Assembly: GCA_001184405.1 (NCBI GenBank)
Contig: LFMX01000018.1
Location: 1 to 64,000, forward strand
DNA: 64,000 nucleotides
Reading direction: 5' to 3'
Source of the DNA: Candidatus Burkholderia humilis
GTDB lineage: Bacteria > Pseudomonadota > Gammaproteobacteria > Burkholderiales > Burkholderiaceae
Every line of letters starts with the position of its first letter. Position 1 is the first letter of the stretch. Below the pieces are notes generated by a model. The model saw nothing but the letters and a program-made list of their open reading frames with translations. It made no database searches and was not told the origin of the DNA. This document shows positions 39,648-48,828 of the stretch, in pieces. The position numbers were made by a program, and so were the translations under genes.

Positions 39648-40440
39648 ATGTTCTCGGTCACTTACGCGCAACTGAACGGCTGGTTCACGGCGTTTCTCTG
39701 GCCGTTCGTGCGCATTCTCGCGTTGATCGGCACCGCGCCCGTGCTCATGCACATGGCCATTCCGGTGCGCGTGAAAGTGGCGCTGGCCGCGTTCATCACG
39801 CTGATCGTCGCGCCCACGCTCGGCGCGATGCCGCAAGTGACCGTGTTCTCCGCCGCCGGCGTGTGGATCATCGTCAATCAGTTTTTGATCGGCGCGGCCA
39901 TCGGCATGACGATGCAGATCGCGTTCGCCGCGGTCGATGCCGCGGGCGAATTCATCGGCACGCAAATGGGCCTCGGTTTCGCGATGCTCTACGACGCGCG
40001 CGCAGGCGGCAATCAGGTGGTGATTTCGCGCTATCTGAACAGGCTGGCGATGCTCGCGTTTCTCGTCTTCGACGGCCATCTGCAATTGATCGCCGCGCTC
40101 GTCACGACGTTTCAAAGCGTGCTTGTCGATGTCAACGTGGTCGCGTCGGCATCGCACGTGCAGGGCTGGAAGCTGCTGGTCGGCTACGGCGCGAGCGTGT
40201 TTTCCACCGGCCTTTTGCTGTCGCTGCCGATCGTCGCGGCGATTCTGATTTCGAATATCGCGCTGGGCATTTTGAACCGCGCCGCGCCGCAGATCGGCAT
40301 TTATTTTCTCGATCGGCTTTCCGATCACCATGCTCGCCGGTCTGCTGCTGCAACTGATGATTCCCAATCTGATGCCGTTCTTTCAGCGCATCTTCGATAC
40401 GGGGATTGGGCAGATCGGCCGCATTACTGGCGCGATGTAA
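39648..40440 (+). pseudogene. fliR: flagellar export gate protein FliR, frameshift near 3' end
   Basis: FliR is the third gate protein. The first 220 residues are open with the usual five helices (MFSVTYAQLNGWFTAFLWPFVRILALIG; LGFAMLYDARAGGNQVVISRYLNRLAMLAFLVFDGH). Near 40300 an extra segment shifts the frame after NRAAPQIGIY. The last helices (GFPITMLAGLLLLQLMIPNLMPFFQRIFDTG) resume in another frame to the TAA at 40438-40440. The C-terminal quarter is lost. Confidence 0.92.
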
Positions 40441-40662
40441 CCGCCTGCGCGAGTTCGGCGCGCAGGCGCTCGACGACTTCCGTCCAGCCGCAGCCGTATT
40501 CGCGCCGCACGAGCCACACGCTCGGATACCACGGGCTGTCGGAGCGCGCGTAGTGCCAGCGCCAGTCGCCGTAGAGCGGGAGAATGAGCCACGCCGGTTT
40601 GCCGAGCGCGCCGGCCAAGTGAATGATCGACGTATCCACGGCGATGACGAAATCCATCAACT
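40424..40662 (-). pseudogene. TPR/glycosyltransferase-type protein, C-terminal fragment only
   Basis: The fragment reads MDFVIAVDTSIIHLAGALGKPAWLILPLYGDWRWHYARSDSPWYPSVWLVRR, which resembles the ending of O-GlcNAc-transferase-like proteins with TPR repeats, in which a DTSxxHLAGALGKPxW motif binds the sugar nucleotide. The upstream part is missing: beyond about 40662 the minus-strand frame is only antisense of the neighbouring DUF2147 remnant. Such genes often sit near flagellar genes and modify flagellin; that link is inference. Confidence 0.7.
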
Positions 40663-40859
40663 CGTCAAAGGCATGACGATCATCACCGGCATGCGGCAGA
40701 ACGGCGATGCGTGGGACGGCGGCCAGATTCTCGATCCCGAAAACGGCAAGCTCTACAAGTGCAAGATGAAGTTGGAGGACGGCGGGCAAAAGCTGACGTG
40801 CGCGCGGATATATTGGCGTGTCGCTGCTCGGGCGTTCGCAGACGTGGATCAGGCAGTAA
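40663..40859 (+). pseudogene. DUF2147 protein, C-terminal fragment only
   Basis: The remnant reads TIITGMRQNGDAWDGGQILDPENGKLYKCKMKLEDGGQKLT, then, after a frameshift near 40800, VRGYIGVSLLGRSQTWIRQ to the TAA at 40857-40859. This is the conserved end of DUF2147 proteins (GGxIxDPExGKxY, and VRGYIGxSLxGRxQxW). The N-terminal half, including its signal peptide, has been deleted along with the 5' part of the convergent glycosyltransferase gene. Confidence 0.75.
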
Positions 40860-40884
40860 CGCGCCGCTTTCGGAATGCGCAAAG

Positions 40885-40920
40885 AAAACGGGCCGCAGAT
40901 GCGAATCTCCGGCCCGTTTT
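40885..40920. terminator. bidirectional intrinsic terminator
   Basis: A ten-base-pair stem (40885-40894 with 40911-40920) starts and ends with four A or T, so it works in both directions, for the DUF2147 remnant and the gene starting at 41367. Confidence 0.8.
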
Positions 40921-40935
40921 GCTTGACGTTTGGCA

Positions 40936-41367
40936 TTATGCGGCGCGACGCGCGGGGATATCGACTTGTTGCTCGACGTCAGGCTGCGCGCTTGCAGCGA
41001 TGTCCTGCACATTGGCGTACGTCTGCGCGGCAATGGCAAACGGCAATTCGGCCGGCACGCGCATGCGCGAAGTCACCAGTGCATAAAGCGATTCACCCGC
41101 CGGCCCGAAAAGCTGCGTCATGACACGCAACAGCACGCCGGACTCGTGCCACGCCTTGAAGCGGCGATGACACGTCTGATACGACGGATATTTGCGCGGC
41201 AGCGTAGACCACGATGCACCGCTGTACATCACCCACAACACGCCGTTGAGCACCGCGCGGGTGTTCGCCAGCGGGCGGCCACGCAGTTCCGAGCGTGGAC
41301 GCAGTTCGGGTAGCAGCGGCGCGACCATTTGCCATTCTTCGTCGGACATATCGCGGTAGGGCTTCAC
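40936..41367 (-). CDS. transposase-like protein (IS5/DUF4096 N-terminal domain)
   Basis: This intact 143-residue protein has the DUF4096 domain seen at the start of IS5-type transposases: MKPYRDMSDEEWQMVAPLLPELRPRSELRGRPLANTRAVLNGVLWVMYSGASWSTLPRKYPSYQTCHRRFKAWHESGVL. The normal DDE catalytic part is absent and replaced by an unrelated tail (FAIAAQTYANVQDIAASAQPDVEQQVDIPARRAA). No terminal inverted repeats are visible around it. It resembles a stand-alone protein found in related bacteria rather than a mobile element. The function is unknown; it could have been domesticated. Confidence 0.75.
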   Translation of the reverse strand: MKPYRDMSDEEWQMVAPLLPELRPRSELRGRPLANTRAVLNGVLWVMYSGASWSTLPRKYPSYQTCHRRFKAWHESGVLLRVMTQLFGPAGESLYALVTSRMRVPAELPFAIAAQTYANVQDIAASAQPDVEQQVDIPARRAA

Positions 41368-41516
41368 AGCATTTCTCCAGTTCTAACAGTATCGAGCAAC
41401 GATACCGAGCCACCCCGAACCGGAAAATCAGAGTGCTCCGAATCCTGAAAATACCCGTAAAGCCTTATGCCAATTGGGAATTCGCCGAATTTTGATTCTC
41501 GTATTAAGTCGGCGCA

Positions 41517-42614
41517 TCAGGTCAAAGAGATATCCACAATGCGCCGCGGCGCATCGAGATACTCCTTCGACTGCATCTCGACGATCCGCGACACCGTGCG
41601 CGCAAACTCGTTGGCCATCGGGCCTTCGATGTACAGCTCTTCCGCCGGCATCGCCGCCGACATCAGCAGCTTGACCTTGTGGTCGTAGAACACGTCGATG
41701 AGCCACGTGAAGCGGCGCGCTTCGGACGCCATGCGCGGCGTCATTTGCGGGACATCGGAGAGAATCACCACGTGAAAGCGGTTCGAGATTTCGAGATAGT
41801 CATTTTGCGAACGCGGGCTACCACAAAGCGTGGCGAAATCGAACCACACGACGCCATCCGCGCGGCGCAGCGCCTTGATCTCGCGCTTTTCGATATGCAG
41901 GATCGGGCTTTCATCCGGCACGGCGGCGAGCTTGGCGAAATCCGCGCGCAACGCTTCGTTGGCGGCCGCGCCGAGCGGCGTGTGGTACGCCTTCACCGTC
42001 GATAGCGTTTGGCGGCGGTAATCGGTGCCGGTATCGACATTCAGGACATCGAGATTCTTCTGCAGCAGTTCGATGGCCGGCAGCAGCCGATCGCGATGCA
42101 AACCGTCCGGATACAGCGTCGTCGGCTCGTAATTGGACGTCGTCACGAACTGCACGCCGTTCTTGAACAGGCGATCGAGCAGGCGATACAGAATCATCGC
42201 GTCGGCGATATCGGAAACGTGGAATTCGTCGAAGCAGATCAGCCGATATCGTTTGGCGATGCGCCGCGCGAGTTCATCGAGCGGATCGGACTGCCCTTTC
42301 AGCTCTTCCAATTCGCGATGCACTTCACGCATGAATTCGTGGAAATGCAGACGCGTCTTGCGCGTGACGGGCACGACGGCATAGAAGCTGTCCATCAGAA
42401 AACTCTTGCCGCGTCCGACGCCACCCCACATATAGACGCCGCGCGGCAAGTCCGGGCGTATCAACAGCTTCTTGAACGCGTTCGAACGGCGCGACTTGTA
42501 CGCGATCCATTCCTCGTAGCACTGCTGAAAACGCGCGACTGCCGCGAGCTGCGCCTCGTCCGATTTATAACCCCGCGTCCGCAGTTCGTTTTCGTAGTAT
42601 TCGGTGACGTTCAT
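41517..42614 (-). CDS. zapE: cell-division ATPase ZapE (AFG1-like)
   Basis: ZapE is a cytoplasmic AAA-type ATPase that acts on FtsZ rings under stress. The 365-residue frame is intact, starting MNVTEYYENELRTRGYKSDEAQL. It has a Walker A motif (GVYMWGGVGRGKSFLMDSFY), the HFHEFM motif right after, Walker B (RLICFDEFHVSDIADAMIL) and the NxxP-like TTSNYEPTTLYPDGLHRDRL. The length is normal for the AFG1 family. It follows lpdA in the same direction but a terminator lies between them. Confidence 0.93.
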   Translation of the reverse strand: MNVTEYYENELRTRGYKSDEAQLAAVARFQQCYEEWIAYKSRRSNAFKKLLIRPDLPRGVYMWGGVGRGKSFLMDSFYAVVPVTRKTRLHFHEFMREVHRELEELKGQSDPLDELARRIAKRYRLICFDEFHVSDIADAMILYRLLDRLFKNGVQFVTTSNYEPTTLYPDGLHRDRLLPAIELLQKNLDVLNVDTGTDYRRQTLSTVKAYHTPLGAAANEALRADFAKLAAVPDESPILHIEKREIKALRRADGVVWFDFATLCGSPRSQNDYLEISNRFHVVILSDVPQMTPRMASEARRFTWLIDVFYDHKVKLLMSAAMPAEELYIEGPMANEFARTVSRIVEMQSKEYLDAPRRIVDISLT

Positions 42615-42633
42615 CTTCTGCCGTTCGATGTGA

Positions 42634-42665
42634 CAAAGGCGAGCGGATCGACCCGCTCGCCTTTG
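42634..42665 (-). terminator. intrinsic terminator after lpdA
   Basis: A stem of 12 base pairs (aaaggcgagcgg with its complement) and a short loop ends the sucA-odhB-lpdA operon 32 bases after the lpdA stop. On the minus strand the 3' side is TTTG. Confidence 0.7.
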
Positions 42666-42696
42666 TTGTGCTGCCCTACTTCCAAGGCAAACGGTA

Positions 42697-44127
42697 TTAC
42701 ATATTCAACGCGCGCTTGTCGACAGCCAGCGCCGCTTCACGCATCACTTCCGACAGCGACGGATGCGGATGGCAAATGCGGCCGATATCTTCGGACGCCG
42801 CCTTGAACTCCATCGCCACGACCGCTTCCGCGATCAGATCCGATGCGTCCGCCGCGATCACGTGCACGCCGAGAATTTCGTCGGTCTTCGCATCGGCGAT
42901 CATCTTGACGAAGCCTTCCGCCTTACCGATTCCGAGCGCACGGCCATTGGCTATCATCGGGAACTGGCCGGTCTTGATCTCGCGGCCTTCGGCCTTGAGC
43001 TGCTGTTCCGTCTTGCCGACCCACGCGATTTCCGGTTCCGTGTAGATGACCCACGGCACGCAGTTGTAATCGATATGCGGCTTCTGGCCGTCGATGATTT
43101 CCGTCACCGCCACGCCTTCGTCTTCCGCCTTGTGCGCGAGCATCGGGCCGCGTACCACGTCGCCGATCGCGTAGACGCCCGGCACGCTGGTCGCGCAATG
43201 ATCGTCCACGTCGATGAAACCGCGCTCGTTGGCCTTCAGACCGATGCTTTCCAGACCGAGGTTGTCGGTGTTCGGCACGCGGCCGATCGACACGATCAGG
43301 CGGTCCGCTTCCAGCGTCTGCGCATTACCCGCGTTGTCCGTGTAAGCGATCGACACGCCGTTGGCGGACGTCTTCACTTCGCCGATCTTTACGCCGAGGT
43401 GAATATCGAGACCCTGCTCCTTGAACTGCTTCGCGGCTTCCTTCGCGAGCGCTTCGTCCGCTGCGCCGAGGAATTGCGGCAAGGCTTCGAGCACGGTCAC
43501 GTCCGCGCTCAGACGCCGCCACACTGAACCCAGTTCCAGACCGATCACGCCCGCGCCGATGACGGCGAGCTTCTTCGGCACGGAATCGAACGACAGCGCG
43601 CCTTCGTTATCGGCAATCAGCTTGTTGTCGACCGGAATGTTCGGCAGATGACGTGCCTTCGAACCCGTGGCGATGATCACGTTCTTCGCCGTGACGACTT
43701 CCGTCTCGCCTTCGCCCGATACCTCGATCTGCACGCCCGACGCATTCTTGCCGGTGAACTTGCCATGACCCTTGAGCCACGTGATCTTGTTCTTGCGGAA
43801 CAGGAACTCGATGCCCTTCGTCATCTTTTTGACGATGCCGTCTTTACGCGCCAGCATCTTCGACACATCGAGCTTCACATCCGACACGCTGATGCCGTGA
43901 TCGGCCAGATGCTTCGACGCATTCTCGAATTCTTCCGACGACGCGAGCAGCGCCTTTGACGGAATGCAGCCCACGTTCAGGCAGGTGCCGCCGAGCTTCA
44001 GTGCGCCCGCCGGGTTCTTCCACTTCTCGATACACGCAACCGTCTTGCCGAGTTGCGCTGCGCGAATCGCCGCAATATAGCCGCCAGGGCCCGCGCCGAT
44101 CACGACAACATCAAATTCCTTGGACAT
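42697..44127 (-). CDS. lpdA: dihydrolipoyl dehydrogenase (E3)
   Basis: This FAD flavoprotein reoxidises dihydrolipoamide for 2-oxoglutarate dehydrogenase, with NAD+ as acceptor. The 476-residue frame is intact. The FAD-binding motif is GAGPGGYIAAIRAAQLG (residues 10-26). The redox-active disulphide motif is GGTCLNVGCIPSKALL (about residues 46-61). The second dinucleotide motif is VIGAGVIGLELGSVW, and the catalytic His-Glu pair is in CHPHPSLSEVMREAA near the C-terminus. It is the last gene of the operon. Confidence 0.97.
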   Translation of the reverse strand: MSKEFDVVVIGAGPGGYIAAIRAAQLGKTVACIEKWKNPAGALKLGGTCLNVGCIPSKALLASSEEFENASKHLADHGISVSDVKLDVSKMLARKDGIVKKMTKGIEFLFRKNKITWLKGHGKFTGKNASGVQIEVSGEGETEVVTAKNVIIATGSKARHLPNIPVDNKLIADNEGALSFDSVPKKLAVIGAGVIGLELGSVWRRLSADVTVLEALPQFLGAADEALAKEAAKQFKEQGLDIHLGVKIGEVKTSANGVSIAYTDNAGNAQTLEADRLIVSIGRVPNTDNLGLESIGLKANERGFIDVDDHCATSVPGVYAIGDVVRGPMLAHKAEDEGVAVTEIIDGQKPHIDYNCVPWVIYTEPEIAWVGKTEQQLKAEGREIKTGQFPMIANGRALGIGKAEGFVKMIADAKTDEILGVHVIAADASDLIAEAVVAMEFKAASEDIGRICHPHPSLSEVMREAALAVDKRALNM

Positions 44128-44173
44128 GACTTTCCTTTTCTGAACTCCGCTCTTGCGGAGACACCTTCATCAA

Positions 44174-44200
44174 GGCGCGCGCGAGCCTATCGCGCGCGCC
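44174..44200. other. GC-rich hairpin between odhB and lpdA
   Basis: A ten-base-pair stem with loop agcctat and no U-tract lies in the 92-bp gap. It may stabilise the mRNA rather than terminate transcription. Confidence 0.5.
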
Positions 44201-44219
44201 CGAAGGCACTTATGCTTTT

Positions 44220-45524
44220 TTACAGATCGAGCAGCAGGCGGGCCGGATCTTCCAGCGCGTTCTTCATCGCGACGAGCGACAGCACGGCTTCGCGGCCGTC
44301 GATAATGCGGTGGTCGTACGACAGCGCGAGGTAGTTCATCGGACGAATCACGATCTGGCCGTTTTCAACGACCGCGCGTTCCTTCGTCGCGTGCACGCCC
44401 AGAATGGCGGACTGCGGCGGGTTGATGATCGGCGTCGACAGCATGGAGCCGAACACGCCGCCGTTCGAGATCGAGAACGTGCCGCCGGTCATTTCTTCGA
44501 TCGACAGCTTGCCGTCCTTGGCCTTCTGGCCGAATTCGGCAATCTTCTTTTCGATGTCGGCGAGGCTCATCTGATCCGCGTTGCGCAGGATCGGCACCAC
44601 CAGACCGCGCGGCGAACCGACCGCGATACCGATGTCAAAGTAACCGTGATAAACAATGTCGTTGCCATCGATCGATGCGTTCACGAGCGGGAATTTCTTC
44701 AGCGCGTGGACGGCGGCCTTCACGAAGAACGACATGAAGCCGAGCTTCACGCCGTGTTCCTTCTCGAAGCGATCCTTGTATTTGTTGCGCAGATCCATGA
44801 CCGGCGCCATGTTGACTTCGTTGAGCGTCGTCAGGATGGCGTTGGTTTGCTGCGATTCAAGCAGACGCTCCGCGATACGCGCACGCAGACGCGACATCGG
44901 CACGCGCTGTTCCGGGCGGTCCTTCAGCCACGCTTCAGCCGATGCCGGTGCGCTGACTTGCGGCAGCGACGGCTTGGCGGCCTTCGAAGGCGCAGCAGCC
45001 GGAGCCGGTGCGGCGGTCTTCGCTGCCGGTGCGCCGGCTTGTGCGGCGAGTGCATCGCCCTTGGTGATGCGGCCGTCGCGGCCCGAGCCGGACACTTGAT
45101 CCGCCGACACGCCCTTCTCGGCCAGAATCCTCGTCGCCGCCGGCGACGTTGCACCGCCCGTTGCGCTCGCCGTAGCTTGAGCAGCAGCCGACGACGAAGC
45201 GACAGCCGGTTCGGCTTCCGGCGCCGGCTTCACTTCCGCATCGCCGGCAGCGGCGACGGCGGCAGGCGCTTCGCCCGCCTTGGCTTCGGTATCGATCTTC
45301 GCGATGACTTCGTCCGCGCCGACGATATCGCCATCATGCTTGATGACTTGCGCGAGCACGCCGGCCGACGGCGCGGGCACTTCGAGCACGACCTTGTCGG
45401 TTTCGATTTCGATGAGGATTTCGTCCTGAGCGATTGCTTCGCCCGGCTTCTTCTTCCATTGCAGCATGGTTGCTTCCGAGACGGACTCGGAAAGCTGGGG
45501 AACCTTGACTTCTACGATAGCCAT
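44220..45524 (-). CDS. odhB: 2-oxoglutarate dehydrogenase E2, dihydrolipoyl succinyltransferase
   Basis: E2 passes the succinyl group to CoA in the TCA cycle. The 434-residue frame is intact. The lipoyl domain has the lipoylated Lys in [11 protein letters not shown] (about residue 43). An Ala/Pro-rich linker of about 75 residues follows, then the peripheral subunit-binding domain ([28 protein letters not shown]), and the catalytic domain ends with the His-Asp motif [21 protein letters not shown]. It is in the same transcript as sucA and lpdA. Confidence 0.97.
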   Translation of the reverse strand: MAIVEVKVPQLSESVSEATMLQWKKKPGEAIAQDEILIEIETDKVVLEVPAPSAGVLAQVIKHDGDIVGADEVIAKIDTEAKAGEAPAAVAAAGDAEVKPAPEAEPAVASSSAAAQATASATGGATSPAATRILAEKGVSADQVSGSGRDGRITKGDALAAQAGAPAAKTAAPAPAAAPSKAAKPSLPQVSAPASAEAWLKDRPEQRVPMSRLRARIAERLLESQQTNAILTTLNEVNMAPVMDLRNKYKDRFEKEHGVKLGFMSFFVKAAVHALKKFPLVNASIDGNDIVYHGYFDIGIAVGSPRGLVVPILRNADQMSLADIEKKIAEFGQKAKDGKLSIEEMTGGTFSISNGGVFGSMLSTPIINPPQSAILGVHATKERAVVENGQIVIRPMNYLALSYDHRIIDGREAVLSLVAMKNALEDPARLLLDL

Positions 45525-45577
45525 TTCTGTATTGTCCTGATGCGTGTCTTTTGAGTTCGAGCGTGCTTTCGAGCACT

Positions 45578-45606
45578 GAAAGCCGGGGCGTGTTCACCCG
45601 GCTTTC
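45578..45606 (-). other. hairpin between sucA and odhB
   Basis: The stem pairs gaaagccggg (45578-45587) with its complement (45597-45606). It has no T-run, so it may tune the relative amounts of the two mRNAs. Confidence 0.5.
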
Positions 45607-45618
45607 GTTCAAGCAAGA

Positions 45619-48507
45619 TTACTTCGAGATGGTCTGCGCGCCCTTCAGACGGCCGAACGCGCCTTCCACGAGCGCCTTCTGCTGCTCGTAGTGCTTCGCG
45701 TAGTAGCCGACTGCCGGCGATGCCGATGCCGGACGGCCGCTGTAGGCCAGCTTCATGCCTTCCTTCATGCCTTCCTTCATGCCTTCGCGCAGATGGTGCT
45801 CGATGTAGAACCAGGCGCCCTGGTTCTGCGGCTCGTCCTGCACCCAGACCACTTCCGCCGCGTTTTCATACTTCTTCAGTTCCGCGTCGAACTGCTTGTG
45901 CGCGAACGGATAGAGCTGTTCGATACGCACGATCGCGACATCGTTCGCCTTCGCTTCGCGGCGATGTGCGACGAGGTCGTAATACACACGGCCCGAGCAG
46001 CAGATCACGCGCTTGACCTTCTTCGCGTCGATCGCTTCGTCCACTTCGCCGATGACCGGCTGGAACGAACCCTTCGCGAGTTCCGACAGATCCGACACCG
46101 CTTCCTTGTGACGCAGGAGCGACTTCGGCGTCGCGATGATCAGCGGCTTGCGGAACAGGCGGATCATCTGACGGCGCAACAGGTGGAAAATCTGCGCCGG
46201 CGTGGTCGGCTGCACCACTTGCATGTTGTGATCCGCGCAAAGCTGCAGGAAACGCTCGATACGCGCCGACGAGTGCTCCGGACCCTGACCTTCGTAGCCG
46301 TGCGGGAGCATCATCGTGAGACCGGAAACGCGGCCCCACTTCACTTCGCCCGACGAGATGAACTGGTCGATCACGACCTGCGCGCCGTTCACGAAGTCGC
46401 CGAACTGCGCTTCCCACGCGACGAACGTGTTCGGTTCAGCGGTCGAATAACCGTACTCGAAGCCGAGCACCGCTTCTTCCGACAGCACCGAGTCGATCAC
46501 CGTGAACTTCGCCTGACCTTCGGCGATGTTCTGCAGCGGAATGTACGTGCCGTCGTTCCAGCGTTCGCGGTTCTGGTCGTGCAGAACGGCGTGACGGTGC
46601 GTGAACGTGCCGCGGCCCGAATCCTGGCCCGTCAGACGAACCGCGTAACCTGACGCCACCAGCGACGCGAACGCGAGGTGCTCGCCCATGCCCCAGTCGA
46701 GCTTGGCTTCGCCCAGACCCATCGCGCGGCGGTCGTTGATGACGCGCTCGACCAGCGGGTGAACCTTGAAGTTTTCCGGAATCGTGGTGATGCGCTCGGC
46801 CAGACGCTTGAGTTCCGCGAGCGGCACGGCGGTGTCAGCGGCATCGGTCCACTTGCGGTTCAGGAACGGCACCCAGTCCACCGCGTACTTGCTCTTGTAG
46901 TTCGAGAGCACCGGATCGACCGTGTGATGACCTTCGTCCATTGCCTGACGATACGCCTTGATCATATCGTCGGCGTCTTCCGCCGTGATCACGCCCTGCT
47001 GCACGAGCTTTTCCGCGTAGACGGCGCGCGTGCCCGGATGCTTGGCGATGGTCTTGTACATCAGCGGCTGCGTGACCGCCGGCGTGTCCTGCTCGTTGTG
47101 ACCCAGCTTGCGGAAGCAGATGATGTCGACCACGACATCCTTGTGGAACTGCATGCGGAATTCGATCGCGAGTTGCGTGGCGAGCACGACCGCTTCGGGA
47201 TCATCACCGTTCACGTGTAGCACCGGCGCTTCGATCATCTTGACGACGTCCGAGCAGTACAGCGTCGAACGCGAATCGCGCGGATCGGACGTGGTGAAAC
47301 CGATCTGGTTGTTGATGACGATGTGCAGCGTGCCGTGCGTGCCGTAACCGCGCGTTTGCGCGAGGTTCAGCGTTTCCATCACGACGCCCTGACCGGCGAA
47401 AGCCGCGTCGCCGTGCACTTGCACCGGCAGCACTTGCAGGCCCTCTTCGTCTCCGCGACGATTCATCCGCGCCTTGGCCGACCCTTCGACCACCGGGTTC
47501 ACGATTTCCAGGTGCGACGGGTTGAACGCGAGCGACAGGTGAACCGGGCCACCTTCGGTCGACATATCCGACGAGAAGCCCTTGTGATACTTCACGTCGC
47601 CGGCCGGCAGGTCATCGACGTGCTTGCCCTCGAATTCGGCGAACAGGTCTGCCGGCATCTTGCCGAGCGTATTGACCAGTACATTCAAACGGCCACGGTG
47701 CGCCATGCCGATGACCATTTCCTGCACGCCGAGCTTGCCGCCATGACGCACGACTTCGTCCATCGCCGCGATAAAGCTCTCGCCGCCTTCCAACGAGAAG
47801 CGCTTCTGACCGACGTACTTGGTGTGCAGGAAGCGCTCGAGACCTTCGGAGGCCGTCAGGCGATTCAGAATGTGCTTCTTTTTTTCGTTCGAGAAATTCG
47901 GCGTCGAACGGATGGATTCGAGGCGTTCCTTCCACCAGCGCTTCTGTTCCGGATCGCTGATGTACATGTACTCGGCGCCGATCGTGCCGCAGTACGTGTC
48001 ACGCAATGCCTTGACGATCTCGCGCAGCGACGCGCGCTCGAAACCGAAATACAGGTTCGTGGTGCTGAACGTCTGGTCCATGTCGGCTTCGGTGAAGTCG
48101 TAGAACGCAGGTTCGAGTTTGGGGATATGCGGCCGCTCGCGGCGCTTGAGCGGATCGAGATTGGCCCATTGCGAGCCGAGGAAGCGATACGCGCCAATGA
48201 GCGATTGAACGAAGACTTGCTTGCGCGCCGTGGCAAGGGCTTCGCCACCGCCGCCTTCGCGCGGAAGGAAAGCGTTCTGCTTCGCACGCTGTGCAAAGGA
48301 TTCGACGATCGGGCCGTGGGCCACGTCGTTGTGTGCCGACCCATCGGAGGCAGGCACGTTTTGCAACGCGTCGAAATAGGCTCGCCAGGTCTCGGGCACT
48401 GACGCGGGATTATCGAGATACTGCTCGTACAGTTCTTCGACGTACGGAGCATTGCCGCCGAACAAGTATGAGTTCGACTGGAATTGCTTCATCATTTTTA
48501 CGCTCAC
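45619..48507 (-). CDS. sucA: 2-oxoglutarate dehydrogenase E1
   Basis: E1 decarboxylates 2-oxoglutarate with thiamine diphosphate. The 962-residue frame is intact. The N-terminal helical part (MMKQFQSNSYLFGGNAPYVEELYEQYLDNPASVPETWRAYF) is followed by the TPP core with GMAHRGRLNVLVNTLGKMPADLFAEFEGKH and GDAAFAGQGVVMETLNLAQTRGY, and the C-terminal pyrimidine-binding domain (LMLPHGYEGQGPEHSSARIERFLQLCA). An in-frame 12-base repeat is present three times near the end, giving GMKEGMKEGMK. It is the first gene of the operon with odhB and lpdA. Confidence 0.97.
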   Translation of the reverse strand: MSVKMMKQFQSNSYLFGGNAPYVEELYEQYLDNPASVPETWRAYFDALQNVPASDGSAHNDVAHGPIVESFAQRAKQNAFLPREGGGGEALATARKQVFVQSLIGAYRFLGSQWANLDPLKRRERPHIPKLEPAFYDFTEADMDQTFSTTNLYFGFERASLREIVKALRDTYCGTIGAEYMYISDPEQKRWWKERLESIRSTPNFSNEKKKHILNRLTASEGLERFLHTKYVGQKRFSLEGGESFIAAMDEVVRHGGKLGVQEMVIGMAHRGRLNVLVNTLGKMPADLFAEFEGKHVDDLPAGDVKYHKGFSSDMSTEGGPVHLSLAFNPSHLEIVNPVVEGSAKARMNRRGDEEGLQVLPVQVHGDAAFAGQGVVMETLNLAQTRGYGTHGTLHIVINNQIGFTTSDPRDSRSTLYCSDVVKMIEAPVLHVNGDDPEAVVLATQLAIEFRMQFHKDVVVDIICFRKLGHNEQDTPAVTQPLMYKTIAKHPGTRAVYAEKLVQQGVITAEDADDMIKAYRQAMDEGHHTVDPVLSNYKSKYAVDWVPFLNRKWTDAADTAVPLAELKRLAERITTIPENFKVHPLVERVINDRRAMGLGEAKLDWGMGEHLAFASLVASGYAVRLTGQDSGRGTFTHRHAVLHDQNRERWNDGTYIPLQNIAEGQAKFTVIDSVLSEEAVLGFEYGYSTAEPNTFVAWEAQFGDFVNGAQVVIDQFISSGEVKWGRVSGLTMMLPHGYEGQGPEHSSARIERFLQLCADHNMQVVQPTTPAQIFHLLRRQMIRLFRKPLIIATPKSLLRHKEAVSDLSELAKGSFQPVIGEVDEAIDAKKVKRVICCSGRVYYDLVAHRREAKANDVAIVRIEQLYPFAHKQFDAELKKYENAAEVVWVQDEPQNQGAWFYIEHHLREGMKEGMKEGMKLAYSGRPASASPAVGYYAKHYEQQKALVEGAFGRLKGAQTISK

Positions 48508-48600
48508 CTTTCTTCGAGTTTCTCGAGGAAGTGCGGGTTACGAAACCTTCCGCGCCACGGCCTGACCGTTTAGCGGATTGCGCGAATCAAGTCTGCTTGG

Positions 48601-48626
48601 AAGGACCTAAAACAAGGACCTAAAAC
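48601..48626. repeat. 13-bp perfect tandem duplication upstream of sucA
   Basis: The unit aaggacctaaaac occurs twice with no gap in the sucA upstream region, about 95 bases before the sucA start. Confidence 0.9.
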
Positions 48627-48773
48627 AGCGACAGCTATTTCATTAGCATAGCACAGAACCATTCGTCATATGACCGGTAGTCGCATCTTCATATAATTGT
48701 GCGCGCCTTACGCTACAAGGATGTGCGGGCGTTTGCGGGATACGCAAGAGTCCAGTGCGGCACATCGGAAAAC

Positions 48774-48801
48774 AAGAAAGCCGCCCGAAGGCGGCTTTCT
48801 T
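48774..48801 (-). terminator. intrinsic terminator after typA
   Basis: A 12-base-pair stem with a four-base loop lies 28 bases after the typA stop and is followed on the minus strand by a T-rich tail (TTTCTTGTTTTCC). Confidence 0.75.
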
Positions 48802-48828
48802 GCAACGATATTGCACACCATCCGGCGC

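Noticed and set aside
1-40440. Possible stop-codon recoding, since many genes have one internal stop
   Set aside because: The internal stops are of all three types (TAG, TAA, TGA), they occur with frameshifts and deletions, and intact core genes use normal stops with none inside.
40936-41367. Active insertion sequence
   Set aside because: Only the DUF4096 part is present, with no DDE catalytic domain and no terminal inverted repeats, so I describe it as a stand-alone transposase-like gene.
47323-48402. Open frame antisense to sucA
   Set aside because: No family features, and sucA on the other strand is beyond doubt.
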